Positions 16,309 to 24,565 of a stretch of 64,000 nucleotides of DNA are shown in pieces. Within the stretch, counting starts at the first letter, position 1. Each line of letters opens with the position of its first letter. The position numbers were made by a program, and so were the translations under genes. Below the pieces are notes generated by a model. The model was not told where the DNA came from. It ran no database searches and saw nothing but the letters and a program-made list of their open reading frames with translations. Origin of the DNA: Klebsiella variicola (lineage in GTDB: Bacteria > Pseudomonadota > Gammaproteobacteria > Enterobacterales > Enterobacteriaceae); the NCBI RefSeq assembly GCF_000828055.2, contig NZ_CP010523.2, forward strand, positions 2,356,001-2,420,000, read 5' to 3'.

Positions 16309-16938
16309 TTAGCGGGTGAGGGAGGTGGCGATAAGCCGCAGGCCCAGCGCCCCTAGCACCGTCGCGGTGGCGATGTCGATCCGCCGCTTCAGCCGCAGGT
16401 AGACGCGCCGCGGGCGATCGGCAGACAGCACCAGCGCCACCAGCGAATACCAGCTGACGTCAATCAGAAAGCTCATCAGCGGCACGATGTAGTAAAACGC
16501 GGTGGGGATCTGCGCTGGCAGCAGAGCGGTAAAAATTGAGGCGAACACCAGCGCGGTTTTGGGATTGCTCAGCTGGGTATACAGCCCATCGCGGAAGGTC
16601 TTCAGCAGCGAATGGTTGCCAGCCATGCCGCTGGCGGAAAAGTCCATCGGCTGCGCCGACCCGCGGAAAATCTTATAGCCCAGCCATAACAGGTAGAGCC
16701 CGCCCGCTACTTTCAGGCCAATAAACAGCTCCGGCACCGCGGTGAGCACCTTCTGCAGGCCCAGCATCGCCATAATGGAAAAAATGGCGGCGCCGGCGCC
16801 AGTACCGAGGGCGGTCACCAGACCGTGCACGCGCGAGCGAGCGACGGCATTGCGCGCGACAAAGATAAAGCTTGGGCCGGGACTGATCACGCCCATGATC
16901 AGCACCGCGGCAATGGCCATCAGGCTGGATAAGAACAT
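16309..16938 (-). CDS. LysE/RhtB-family amino acid exporter
   Basis: 209 aa with about six membrane segments. Family signature near the N-terminus: IMGVISPGPSFIFVARNAVARSRVHGLVTALGTGAGA. Middle segment GLYLLWLGYKIFRGSAQP and the cytoplasmic FRDGLYTQLSNPKTALVFASIF are also typical. Members export amino acids or derivatives driven by proton exchange. Exact substrate unknown. Monocistronic; its stop is 4 bp from the convergent DeoR gene. Confidence 0.88.
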   Translation of the reverse strand: MFLSSLMAIAAVLIMGVISPGPSFIFVARNAVARSRVHGLVTALGTGAGAAIFSIMAMLGLQKVLTAVPELFIGLKVAGGLYLLWLGYKIFRGSAQPMDFSASGMAGNHSLLKTFRDGLYTQLSNPKTALVFASIFTALLPAQIPTAFYYIVPLMSFLIDVSWYSLVALVLSADRPRRVYLRLKRRIDIATATVLGALGLRLIATSLTR

Positions 16939-17187
16939 AGCGACTCCTGTGATGTCCGCCGCCGGCAGGCGGTCGGTAACCTGTGAACGGTTGGGGTAGA
17001 CAGAGTAGCAAACTGGTTCAGGAAATCACGTCAAAAAGGTGTGGATAAGGCAGGGCGGCGCGGGCGGTGGCGGCGCGCGTTTTCTGCGCAACTGTTTGAA
17101 TAACGATTCCCATTCTTGTCATCAATGGTAAACTGAATAACTGTGATCTTTGTCATACCGTAATAACTACAGAGAAGAGACACTGCT

Positions 17188-17823
17188 ATGCAACATATCA
17201 TTGAGGGCTTCCTCAACTTCCAGAAAGAGATCTTCCCCCAGCGTAAAGAGCTCTTCCGTAGCCTGGCCTCCAGCCAGAATCCCAAAGCGCTTTTCATCTC
17301 CTGTTCAGACAGCCGTCTGGTGCCTGAACTGGTAACCCAGCAGGAGCCGGGACAGCTCTTTGTCATTCGTAACGCCGGGAATATCGTGCCGTCTTTCGGG
17401 CCGGAGCCAGGTGGCGTTTCTGCTACCATCGAATATGCCGTCGTTGCGCTGGGCGTGACGGATATCGTGATCTGCGGCCACTCCAACTGCGGCGCGATGA
17501 AAGCGATCGCCACCTGCCAGTGCCTTGAGCCGATGCCGGCGGTGTCCCACTGGCTGCGCTATGCTGATGCCGCGAAAGCAGTGGTGGAAAAGAAAACCTG
17601 GGCCAGCGAAACCGATAAGGTCAACGGCATGGTGCAGGAAAACGTCATCGCTCAGTTGAACAACATCAAAACCCATCCGTCGGTGGCGGTCGGTCTGCGC
17701 GACCATACCCTGCGCCTGCACGGCTGGTTCTACGACATTGAAAGCGGCGACATTCAGGCGCTGGATAAAAACACGAAATCCTTTGTTTCGCTGTCGGAAA
17801 ATCCGGACGTCTTCTTCGAATAA
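17188..17823 (+). CDS. Beta-class carbonic anhydrase
   Basis: 211 aa. Zinc ligands Cys39, Asp41 (with partner Arg43) in SCSDSRLVP, and His98 and Cys101 in [12 protein letters not shown]. Catalyses CO2 plus water to bicarbonate. Size and sequence resemble CynT, but there is no cyanase gene beside it, so it is not a cyn operon. It stands alone with its own leader (from about 17100) and is convergent with the dehydrogenase gene. It probably supports bicarbonate supply or pH balance. Confidence 0.9.
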   Translation: MQHIIEGFLNFQKEIFPQRKELFRSLASSQNPKALFISCSDSRLVPELVTQQEPGQLFVIRNAGNIVPSFGPEPGGVSATIEYAVVALGVTDIVICGHSNCGAMKAIATCQCLEPMPAVSHWLRYADAAKAVVEKKTWASETDKVNGMVQENVIAQLNNIKTHPSVAVGLRDHTLRLHGWFYDIESGDIQALDKNTKSFVSLSENPDVFFE

Positions 17824-17859
17824 AGCCGTTCTCAGGGCACGGAGGCCCTGTTCATCCCC

Positions 17860-18876
17860 TCACCACTCCACGCAAATTTTGCCAAAATGGGCGCCGCTTT
17901 GCAGATAGCGAAAGGCATCCGGTAAGGCTGTAAAATCAAACACTTTATCGATAACCGGCCGCGACGCCTGCAGGTTCAGGGCGTTGACGTAGTCCTGTTG
18001 TTGCCGTCTATTACCTACCACCAGCCCCTGCAGTCGGGCCTGTTTACTCATCAGCAGATGGGTGGGGACATGGCCCTCGAAGCCGGTCAGGACGCCGATC
18101 AGGGCGATGTGTCCGCCAACACTGACCGCCTCGAACGACTGCCCCAGGGTGCCCGGACCGCCCAGCTCCAGAATGAGATCGGCCCCGCGATGGCCGGTGA
18201 TATCCTGCACCGCGGCGCCCCATGCCGGGGTGGTGCGGTAATTGATGAGATGATCGGCCCCCAGGGCGCGAGCGCGGGCGAGTTTTTCATCTGACGACGA
18301 GGTGACGATCACCTGCGCGCCCATACTTTTCGCCAGCTGCAGGGCGGTTATCGACACGCCGCCGGTACCAAGCGTCAGCACCGTATCGCCTGCTTTTAAC
18401 CGTCCTTCGACGACCAGCGCGCGCCAGGCGGTAAGACCGGAGGTGGTGATGGTTGCCGCCTCCCTGAAACTCCACCCCTCAGGCGCATGGGTAAAATGGC
18501 TGGCCGGCCTGACGACATACTGGCAGGCGAACCCCTCCGCGCCATCGCCCGGGGTCTGACTGAAGTCGCTCACCAGCGGACCGGGGTGGCCATCCAGCCA
18601 CTGCGGGAAAAAGCCAGCGACCACCCGGTCACCCGGCTGAAATTCGTTCACTCCGGCGCCAACCGCTTCCACCACGCCGGCGCCATCCGCCATCAGGATC
18701 CGCCGATCGGCGGTGGGAATTACCCCCGTTGCGACCAGCAAATCATGGTAGTTCAGCGAGGTGGCGTGCAGCTCCACCCGGATCTCTCCTGCAGCGGGCG
18801 CCCCGGGGTCAGCAAGATCGACAAGCTGCAGGTTCTCAAGCGAACCGGGTTTTTTGACTGTCCAGGCTTTCATCAT
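17860..18876 (-). CDS. NAD(P)-dependent alcohol dehydrogenase / quinone oxidoreductase family (MDR)
   Basis: 338 aa medium-chain dehydrogenase. N-terminal GroES-like domain (LHATSLNYHDLLVATGVIP), then the cofactor-binding TVLTLGTGGVSITALQLAKSMGAQVIVTSSSDEKL, and C-terminal FDFTALPDAFRYLQSGAHFGKICVEW. The catalytic-zinc Cys of classic alcohol dehydrogenases is replaced (SLNYHD) and the four structural cysteines are missing, so this is a zinc-independent, YhdH/quinone-reductase-like member. The start at 18876 (MMKAWTVKKPG) is chosen by family fit; the longer frame adds an unrelated leader. Confidence 0.85.
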   Translation of the reverse strand: MMKAWTVKKPGSLENLQLVDLADPGAPAAGEIRVELHATSLNYHDLLVATGVIPTADRRILMADGAGVVEAVGAGVNEFQPGDRVVAGFFPQWLDGHPGPLVSDFSQTPGDGAEGFACQYVVRPASHFTHAPEGWSFREAATITTSGLTAWRALVVEGRLKAGDTVLTLGTGGVSITALQLAKSMGAQVIVTSSSDEKLARARALGADHLINYRTTPAWGAAVQDITGHRGADLILELGGPGTLGQSFEAVSVGGHIALIGVLTGFEGHVPTHLLMSKQARLQGLVVGNRRQQQDYVNALNLQASRPVIDKVFDFTALPDAFRYLQSGAHFGKICVEW

Positions 18877-18977
18877 CAGGCTCTCTTTTCTGGAGGATAC
18901 AGTCAGTATTGGTCGGGAATGGAGCGAGCGCCACAGCATGCCTGTCGGCAAAACGCTGAAAAGGGAAAGGCGGAAAA

Positions 18978-19010
18978 AAATACAGCGCCGTTAAAAACGG
19001 CGCTGTATTT
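18978..19010. terminator. Bidirectional terminator
   Basis: Inverted repeat AAATACAGCGCCGTT / AACGGCGCTGTATTT around a short A-rich loop. It ends the BhsA-like transcript on the minus strand. Confidence 0.75.
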
Positions 19011-19030
19011 ATCGCTAACGGCTAAAAGGC

Positions 19031-19240
19031 TTATTTGCTCAGTTCAGCCGTCATGTGGACGCGATTATTAAACTGGGCGCTGGTGATTTTATAGGATGCA
19101 CCCTGTTCCGCGGCCTGGGCGGCGATTTTTGCTTCAGCCCGGTCCAGGGTCGAGGCGGTAGCGCTGACGCTCTGGGCGAAGCTGACAGAAGAGAACAGAG
19201 ACAGTGCCGCAACTGCAACGAAAGTTTTGATGGATTTCAT
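19031..19240 (-). CDS. YdgH/BhsA/McbA-like (DUF1471) periplasmic small protein
   Basis: 69 aa. Signal peptide MKSIKTFVAVAALSLFSSVSFA, then a single short DUF1471 domain ending AEQGASYKITSAQFNNRVHMTAELSK. Members such as BhsA, McbA and YahO are small secreted proteins tied to stress and biofilm behaviour, often present in many copies per enterobacterial genome. Has its own start region and terminator. Confidence 0.88.
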   Translation of the reverse strand: MKSIKTFVAVAALSLFSSVSFAQSVSATASTLDRAEAKIAAQAAEQGASYKITSAQFNNRVHMTAELSK

Positions 19241-19324
19241 GGTCGTATTCCTTAATCTGGTGTCTGATAAAGGGCTTTTCGCCCTGATGTGGTAAAGAAT
19301 ACGCTTGAATGTTGCAGGCTAAAA

Positions 19325-20041
19325 TCAAAACAATTTGCGAATCTTGTTCAAATAATATGAATGTTTTTCCGCCGTGTGCAACGCGGCCTGCCGCTGTCGG
19401 GCAGGCTTTGCCCATGGCGTATAACTGGCAAGGTCGGGTGAGAGCGGGTTAAACGTTGGCCCGGAGATCATAAAATGATGAAAATGAGCATGGCTGACCA
19501 GGTGAAAATTAACCTTAATCCGTTCCAGTCCGTTATAGACTCGCTTGCGATTGATCCCCAACGTGGCCGCCAGTTGATTCACCGACTGTCCCTTCATGGT
19601 GGCGGCGATTATCCGCCTTTCCAGAAGGTTGAGGGGCGCTCGTTGACGGGAAGAGGTACTCTGACGCTGATGACGCGGCACCAGAGGCCAGCGACGATCG
19701 GCCAGCCTGCGCAAAAGGCGGCCAACCTCCGGAACGCTTTCCCGCTGGCTAACCCACAGGAGGGTATCCGCGAAAAAGGCGCGTCCGCGCCTCACGTTGC
19801 CGGCCGAGGTAAAGCCGACCACCAGACTCTGATAACGCAGGGCTAATTCAGCGGCGGCCTGATAATCGTGAAAGTTTTCCAGCGATAAAATAATCACATC
19901 CAGCCCAGCCGGATCGGGAAAATGGCTGAGTGGCAGCGAATGAATAATGTTCAGCCCGGGCAGGGTCTCCTGAATATCTCTGAAACATTGGGCGAGGCCG
20001 ATATTAAAAAAAAGATTATTGCTGTGAATTAAAATATTCAA
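19325..20041 (-). CDS. LuxR-type helix-turn-helix regulator with degenerate receiver-like N-terminus
   Basis: 238 aa. Residues about 1-110 (MNILIHSNNLFFNIGLAQCF..GLDVIILSLENFHDY) look like a response-regulator or FimZ/RcsA-type domain without the usual phospho-Asp context. The HTH follows: LNLLERRIIAATMKGQSVNQLAATLGINRKRVYNGLERIKVNF. The last 60 residues are an unusual basic tail rich in Arg, His and Lys. It lies 45 bp after the winged-helix regulator on the same strand, so the two probably form one regulatory operon. Target unknown. Confidence 0.75.
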   Translation of the reverse strand: MNILIHSNNLFFNIGLAQCFRDIQETLPGLNIIHSLPLSHFPDPAGLDVIILSLENFHDYQAAAELALRYQSLVVGFTSAGNVRRGRAFFADTLLWVSQRESVPEVGRLLRRLADRRWPLVPRHQRQSTSSRQRAPLNLLERRIIAATMKGQSVNQLAATLGINRKRVYNGLERIKVNFHLVSHAHFHHFMISGPTFNPLSPDLASYTPWAKPARQRQAALHTAEKHSYYLNKIRKLF

Positions 20042-20086
20042 CGGATAAACCCTGTTACAAGCGATGTAAACGGCGCGGAGAGGGGA

Positions 20087-20521
20087 TTAGCTGCGTACCA
20101 GAAGTTTATTCATATCAGCAGGCGAGGCATTAATATAATTCATCATGCCCGGTGGTTTGAATGAGTAAATTTCGGCTACGACAGCATTGTTAATATAATA
20201 CCCGGCGCACTTGACCCGAATAATTAATGCGCTTTCAACGCCTGCCTGGCTAAGACGGGATTTTAACGTCTGAATAACCTGCCATAATCGCTGCGCAGAC
20301 GGGCGAAGGTTATTTTTTTCCCAGACGTTAATCATCAACTCTTCATCGCTGACCACCCGTTCTCTGCCATGCGCCAACAGATATTCCAGTAAACAGGCCA
20401 TGGTACTGCGTAGCTGAACTTGCGTTCGCGTCCCTCGCAGCGCGATAATTTCCCGATGATGCAGGCAGTAGAAAATATTATCTGCTAACTTATAGCCAAG
20501 CAGTTTATAGCCCTTAGTCAT
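20087..20521 (-). CDS. Winged-helix (OmpR/CadC-type) DNA-binding protein
   Basis: 144 aa. The fold is like the N-terminal DNA-binding domain of CadC/ToxR: LRGTRTQVQLRSTMACLLEYLLAHGRERVVSDEELMINVWEKNNLRPSAQRLWQVIQTLKSRL, then IIRVKCAGYYIN. There is no receiver domain before it and no clear membrane helix after it (tail SFKPPGMMNYINASPADMNK), so it stands as a bare DNA-binding domain. Probably co-transcribed with the LuxR-type gene downstream. Confidence 0.78.
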   Translation of the reverse strand: MTKGYKLLGYKLADNIFYCLHHREIIALRGTRTQVQLRSTMACLLEYLLAHGRERVVSDEELMINVWEKNNLRPSAQRLWQVIQTLKSRLSQAGVESALIIRVKCAGYYINNAVVAEIYSFKPPGMMNYINASPADMNKLLVRS

Positions 20522-20922
20522 CCACCACTCCCTGACAAATCCAGTTATTGCCGGTGCAGAGTACCTGCCTGCTGCTGACTGACCAAGTGAATTTTATTTG
20601 TTAGAATAATCAAAACAAATAACCATGTTTGTATACATAAGTAGAATAAAAATCTGATAAATGATTATTGCTCTGCAGGATTGTATGGTATAGGAAAAGT
20701 CTTAAACAAACGTCAGCCGCTGGTAAGCGGTTGAATATATAGGTGTCAGGAAAAACTAAATGCACTTATATTGATCTAGATCAATTTTGGTCATTTCAGG
20801 AGGCTTTCACCATTTACATAGTAAAACAAAGATTGAAATAACTTCCGTTACGCGATGATAAGCTGATTCTGAACTTATGGAACTACCCAGGGAATTGTTC
20901 ATTACTTTTCAGGAGCGTTTTT
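20522..20922. other. AT-rich regulatory gap between winged-helix regulator and small ORF
   Basis: 401 bp without a gene, clearly more AT-rich than its surroundings. It serves as divergent control region for the regulator operon (minus) and a 49-codon ORF (plus). The only clear motif is the FNR box at 20771-20784. Confidence 0.6.
20771..20784. promoter_or_regulatory. Perfect FNR box
   Basis: TTGATCTAGATCAA matches the FNR consensus TTGAT-N4-ATCAA in all ten fixed bases and is fully palindromic. FNR is the oxygen-labile global activator of anaerobic genes. The site is about 145 bp upstream of the 49-codon plus-strand ORF and 250 bp from the minus-strand regulator, so either could be controlled. 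Confidence 0.75.
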
Positions 20923-21072
20923 ATGGTCATTGCAACTCGTAAGCCTCTGTGTAACAAACGCTGGTCGGCCAGCCCGGCCTCCCAGGATCTTCAGTTGACT
21001 CAGCTACGCCACCCGTGGGTCGCCACCAAAGCCAGCTGCAAAAGCAAAAAAGCCTGGAAAAGCCGCAGTTAG
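20923..21072 (+). CDS. Unassigned small basic protein (49 aa)
   Basis: Opens MVIATRKPLCNKRW and ends KSKKAWKSRS. It is rich in Lys, Arg, Ser and Trp, has two cysteines and no membrane segment. I do not recognise it. Support comes from context: AGGAG 8 nt before the ATG, an AT-rich leader with an FNR box, and a strong hairpin 25 bp after the stop, so it forms a self-contained transcript. Could instead be the coding-like part of a regulatory RNA. Confidence 0.5.
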   Translation: MVIATRKPLCNKRWSASPASQDLQLTQLRHPWVATKASCKSKKAWKSRS

Positions 21073-21096
21073 CGGCCTGCCCAACCCCCTGACATA

Positions 21097-21130
21097 AAGC
21101 CCTGCTTGTCCCTGCGGACAAGCAGGGCTT
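21097..21130. terminator. Strong 15-bp hairpin, probable bidirectional terminator
   Basis: AAGCCCTGCTTGTCC / GGACAAGCAGGGCTT with a 4-nt loop, perfect pairing. It lies between the small plus-strand ORF and the convergent MBL-hydrolase gene. The U tract is short on both sides. Confidence 0.7.
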
Positions 21131-21143
21131 ACCTCTGCGACCT

Positions 21144-21980
21144 TTACACCGACTGCAACAGATAACCATAAGGCGTCTCCACCACCCTGGCAAAGCCGGG
21201 CAAACCAAGATGCATGCCGGCGATCAGCCATTGTTCGCTGGCGGCCTGGCGCAGCAGACATTCCCGGGTTTGTCGGGCCTGTTCAGGATCGACGTCGAAG
21301 GCGACCGACACCGACGTCCGGGTGGTCTGAATGGTCGGGAAATGGACAATATCCCCCCAGATGAGCAGCGAGGTATCGCCCGTCTCGAGACGATACCCGG
21401 TATGGCCGGGCGTATGGCCGGGCAGAGGGCACGGGTGGATCCCGGCGACCGTCTCCTCACCATCAACTTCGCGAATTTGCGCCGCGCAGATTGCCAGTAC
21501 GCGGTGGACGAGCAGCACGTTGCGCCGGCCGCGATCGCTGGCGTTGTCCAGTGTGGATTCCGCCAGCCAGTAAGCGCGTTCCCGCGAAGGCAGGAACACC
21601 GTGGCGTTGGGATACGCCGGGGCGCCGGTTGCCGTCAGCAACCCGCCGATGTGATCCGGGTGCGCGTGGGTGAGGAGGATGGTGTCAATCTCCTCAGGGC
21701 GTACGCCGAGCAGCGCCAGAGTGGCGATAAGCGCACCGCCGACGCCATTGACTCCCCCGGTGCCGGTATCCACCAGTACGGTGTGCCCGCGTCCGCGGAT
21801 AAGGTAGGCGCCGATCGCAATGGCCTCCGGTGAGGCTAACCCGGCGTTCCGCTGCAGGCGCTCCGCCTCCTCAGGCGTGATACCCGAGAGTAAGGACAGT
21901 GGCGCCGACATCTGACCATCACTGACGGCGGTCACCGTCAGATCGCCTGCGGTCAACGTATAAAAGGGAGCTGGTGTCAT
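21144..21980 (-). CDS. MBL-fold metallo-hydrolase
   Basis: 278 aa metallo-beta-lactamase-fold enzyme. Metal motif THAHPDHIGGL (HxHxDH), a second His in LPGHTPGHTGYRL, and Asp in IWGDIVHF. N-terminal YTLTAGDLTVTAVSDGQMSAPLSLLSG is usual for the quorum-quenching-lactonase-like branch, but the substrate cannot be told. Start at 21980 with GAGG upstream. Immediately follows the 171-aa gene on the same strand (7 bp), forming a two-gene operon divergent from a LysR regulator. Confidence 0.88.
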   Translation of the reverse strand: MTPAPFYTLTAGDLTVTAVSDGQMSAPLSLLSGITPEEAERLQRNAGLASPEAIAIGAYLIRGRGHTVLVDTGTGGVNGVGGALIATLALLGVRPEEIDTILLTHAHPDHIGGLLTATGAPAYPNATVFLPSRERAYWLAESTLDNASDRGRRNVLLVHRVLAICAAQIREVDGEETVAGIHPCPLPGHTPGHTGYRLETGDTSLLIWGDIVHFPTIQTTRTSVSVAFDVDPEQARQTRECLLRQAASEQWLIAGMHLGLPGFARVVETPYGYLLQSV

Positions 21981-21987
21981 GGCGACC

Positions 21988-22503
21988 TCACGCGCGTTGC
22001 GCCGGGTTACGTAACCGGGCGGTGATGGGTTGATAGATAAAGACGGCGGCAGCCGTGGCCAGGTGATGCAGGTCGTCACGCGGGACGATGGCGGCATACC
22101 GGGTTTGTTGCGTCGCCAGGCCGCCAGGCAGCAGGACGATTGCCGGGGAGATGGGTAGCGTCTGAGGCGTATCGCTCAGCAGGAGCACCTCATCAGACCG
22201 GACCTCCCGCACGCCGCTATCTGCAACATAGAGGTGGCGGTGCCAGTCGGTGATCGCCGATTGCCAGCGGGCAAAATGGCCGCCACCGTTGCGGCGGTAG
22301 GCGTCGCTGTCGATGACGGTAGCATCGTGGATATCGTGCAGCGCCAGGTAGCGGGGGCACTCCTCGTTGAGGGCGCGGAAGCGCTGAGAGGCGTAAAAAC
22401 CGGGCACAGAGACCAGCGCCGGCAGTTTTTCCTGATTGTAAAAGGTATTCCACGCTGTTTCGCTTTGGGGATCGGTGTAGGCGCATTCGACGACATAGAG
22501 CAT
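21988..22503 (-). CDS. Hypothetical protein, dimeric alpha/beta-barrel-like
   Basis: 171 aa. N-terminal MLYVVECAYTDPQSETAWNTFYNQEKLPALVSVPGFYASQRF resembles ferredoxin-like (dimeric alpha/beta barrel, EthD-type) proteins, where ExxxxWNxFYNxEKLPALxxVPGF-like patterns occur. The C-terminal 60 residues are not recognisable. First gene of the operon with the MBL hydrolase; divergent from the LysR gene 156 bp away. The pair probably handles the same small aromatic or lactone-type compound (inference). Confidence 0.7.
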   Translation of the reverse strand: MLYVVECAYTDPQSETAWNTFYNQEKLPALVSVPGFYASQRFRALNEECPRYLALHDIHDATVIDSDAYRRNGGGHFARWQSAITDWHRHLYVADSGVREVRSDEVLLLSDTPQTLPISPAIVLLPGGLATQQTRYAAIVPRDDLHHLATAAAVFIYQPITARLRNPAQRA

Positions 22504-22659
22504 AGTGACCTCGATGGACAGATGATTGAGCGCGCAAAGCGCTTTAGTGACTTTTCATCATCCTATCGGCTAAAAATGGCGCTGAAAAACGATGTTAATT
22601 CAATGGTCAGTGATATTCTGTCACTGACTTTCGGTGAGACTGCACAAGGAGCATTGGCT

Positions 22660-23544
22660 ATGCGTCGTAAAATCCCCAGCAGCGCTGCGCTACTGGCTTT
22701 TGAGGCCGCTGCCCGTCACGGCAACTTTGCCCGCGCGGCGGCGGAACTCGCGTTAACGGAAGGGGCCATCAGCCGGCAGATTGCCCGTCTGGAAGCGCTC
22801 CTCGACAGTAAACTCTTCGACAGGACGGGGAGCCGGGTGCGGCTCAATCCGGCTGGCGCCCGCTATGCCCGCCAGGTACGCGAGATCCTCGCCCGTCTGG
22901 AGCGGGATACCCACGATGTCAGCGGGATGCCCTCCGATGGACATAGCCTGGAGATCGCCGTGCTCCCCACCTTTGCCAGCCGCTGGTTAATCCCCCGGCT
23001 TGGACGCTTTGCAGCGCAGCATCCGCATATCGTGGTCAATATTGCCGCCCGCAGCGATCCCTTCATCCTCCCGGGCAGCGGTTTTGATGCCGCCATCCAT
23101 TTTGATCACCCGGCGTGGACTGGCATGGATGTGATGTTTTTGTTCGAGGAGTATCTGCTGCCGGTCTGTCATGCGGCGTTGCTGACGAATGACGATCTCC
23201 CCGGGCAACTGAACCGATTGCCGCGCATTCACCGGCGGCAGAACCCTGACGCCTGGCTGCTCTATGCCCGGGAATGCGGGTTGGCGCTGGATAATCCGGC
23301 GCAGGGGCCGCGCTACGATCTGCATGAGATGGCCATCGCCGCGGTACTGAGCCAGCAGGGGGTGGCGCTGGTGCCGAAGATGTATGTGGAAAGCGAGCTG
23401 CGCGCCGGGACGCTGGTCGCTCCGTGGCCGGGCTCCCCGACGCTGGCCAAGCGCTTTTGTCTGATCAAACCCGGTGGCGGGGAGGGAGAGCTGGCGCTGC
23501 AGGTGTTTGAGCGCTGGCTGCAGACGGAGATTGCAGCCGGTTAA
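22660..23544 (+). CDS. LysR-family transcriptional regulator (GcvA-like)
   Basis: 294 aa. HTH at the N-terminus: SSAALLAFEAAARHGNFARAAAELALTEGAISRQIARLEALL. The ligand domain shows the GcvA-branch pattern LPTFASRWLIPRLGRFAAQHPHI and a late VLSQQGVALVPKMYVESEL. The start MRRKIPS at 22660 has AAGGAG upstream; a much longer frame reading through the divergent gene is rejected. Most likely controls the MBL hydrolase operon. Overlaps the AraC gene by 4 bp at the stop codons. Confidence 0.88.
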   Translation: MRRKIPSSAALLAFEAAARHGNFARAAAELALTEGAISRQIARLEALLDSKLFDRTGSRVRLNPAGARYARQVREILARLERDTHDVSGMPSDGHSLEIAVLPTFASRWLIPRLGRFAAQHPHIVVNIAARSDPFILPGSGFDAAIHFDHPAWTGMDVMFLFEEYLLPVCHAALLTNDDLPGQLNRLPRIHRRQNPDAWLLYARECGLALDNPAQGPRYDLHEMAIAAVLSQQGVALVPKMYVESELRAGTLVAPWPGSPTLAKRFCLIKPGGGEGELALQVFERWLQTEIAAG

Positions 23545-24467
23545 GTCAGGGCTGGCCCGGGGGGAGGCTGCGTCGCCCGCTGGCGGGCATATTTCCCCGG
23601 CGATATCCCGGTATAGCGGGTAAAAGCTACGCTGAACGCGCTGGCCGAGCCATAGCCGATGCGCTCGGCGATATCCGCAATGCTGATGCCCGTCTCGCTC
23701 AGCCACTGCATGGCCAGGGTCATTCGCCAGCCTAACAGATAGCCCATCGGGGTCATCCCGGTCAGGTCGGTAAAGCGTTCAAATAACGTCGAGCGAGACA
23801 GCGCGCAGTCGGCGGCCAGGGCGTTGACCGTCCAGCGTCTGGCGGGGGCCTGATGCAGCAGGCGGATTGCCTGAGCGACCCGCGGGTCGCTCAGCCCGCG
23901 CATCAGACCGGGGGTCGCGAGCGTTCCGCAGGAACGGATGGCCTCGATAAAAAGTAGCTCAACCATCCGCGCCAGAACGAAAGATTTGCCCGCGCGATCC
24001 GCCTGCGCTTCCTCTTTCAGCAGCCCGACAAAGGTGGCCAGCCGCGGTTGATTGCGGACCACCACAAAGGCTGGCAACAGCGAGGCCAGCAGGCTGGCGT
24101 TCGTTGAACCGGAAGCGCAGTGGCCAATCAGCGCCTGCATCTGCGCAGGCTTGTCGAGGGCTCCCAGCCGAAAGTGTCCCTCCGCCAGTTGCACCGGGAT
24201 GGTCTCCAGCGCCGGTGAAGGGGGCGGGGTCAGGCTGGTTAGCGCGAAGCGGTACGCCGCCGGGATCAGAATAAAATCCCCGGCGCGCAGGATCTGCGGC
24301 TCATGCTGGTCTATTTCCAGCCGACAGCCGCCTTCCAGCACGACGCCATAAAATGACAACCCCTGGTCCGAGCGTATCACTCGCCAGTCTCCCGCCCCCT
24401 CAACGGTTTTGGTCAGCACCGCTCTGAGATTTAGCATGGCAATAACCTCCGCCAACGGATCGCTCAT
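23541..24467 (-). CDS. AraC-family transcriptional regulator (cupin_6 type)
   Basis: 308 aa. The N-terminal 180 residues form a cupin-like sensor (SFYGVVLEGGCRLEIDQHEPQILRAGDFILIPAAYRF), followed by the AraC HTH pair: LAADCALSRSTLFERFTDLTGMTPMGYLLGWRMTLAMQWL and IAERIGYGSASAFSVAFTRYTGISPGKY. It is divergent from the SDR gene with a 98-bp gap, the standard arrangement for regulator and target. Confidence 0.9.
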   Translation of the reverse strand: MSDPLAEVIAMLNLRAVLTKTVEGAGDWRVIRSDQGLSFYGVVLEGGCRLEIDQHEPQILRAGDFILIPAAYRFALTSLTPPPSPALETIPVQLAEGHFRLGALDKPAQMQALIGHCASGSTNASLLASLLPAFVVVRNQPRLATFVGLLKEEAQADRAGKSFVLARMVELLFIEAIRSCGTLATPGLMRGLSDPRVAQAIRLLHQAPARRWTVNALAADCALSRSTLFERFTDLTGMTPMGYLLGWRMTLAMQWLSETGISIADIAERIGYGSASAFSVAFTRYTGISPGKYARQRATQPPPGPALT

Positions 24468-24565
24468 TTCCGGACTCCTGCTAAAGAATGATGGATTATT
24501 GACCCTATATCGTCCGACACGGCCTGTCTATGATCAAAAGGAAGAAGCCATTCGGAGACAGAGAT

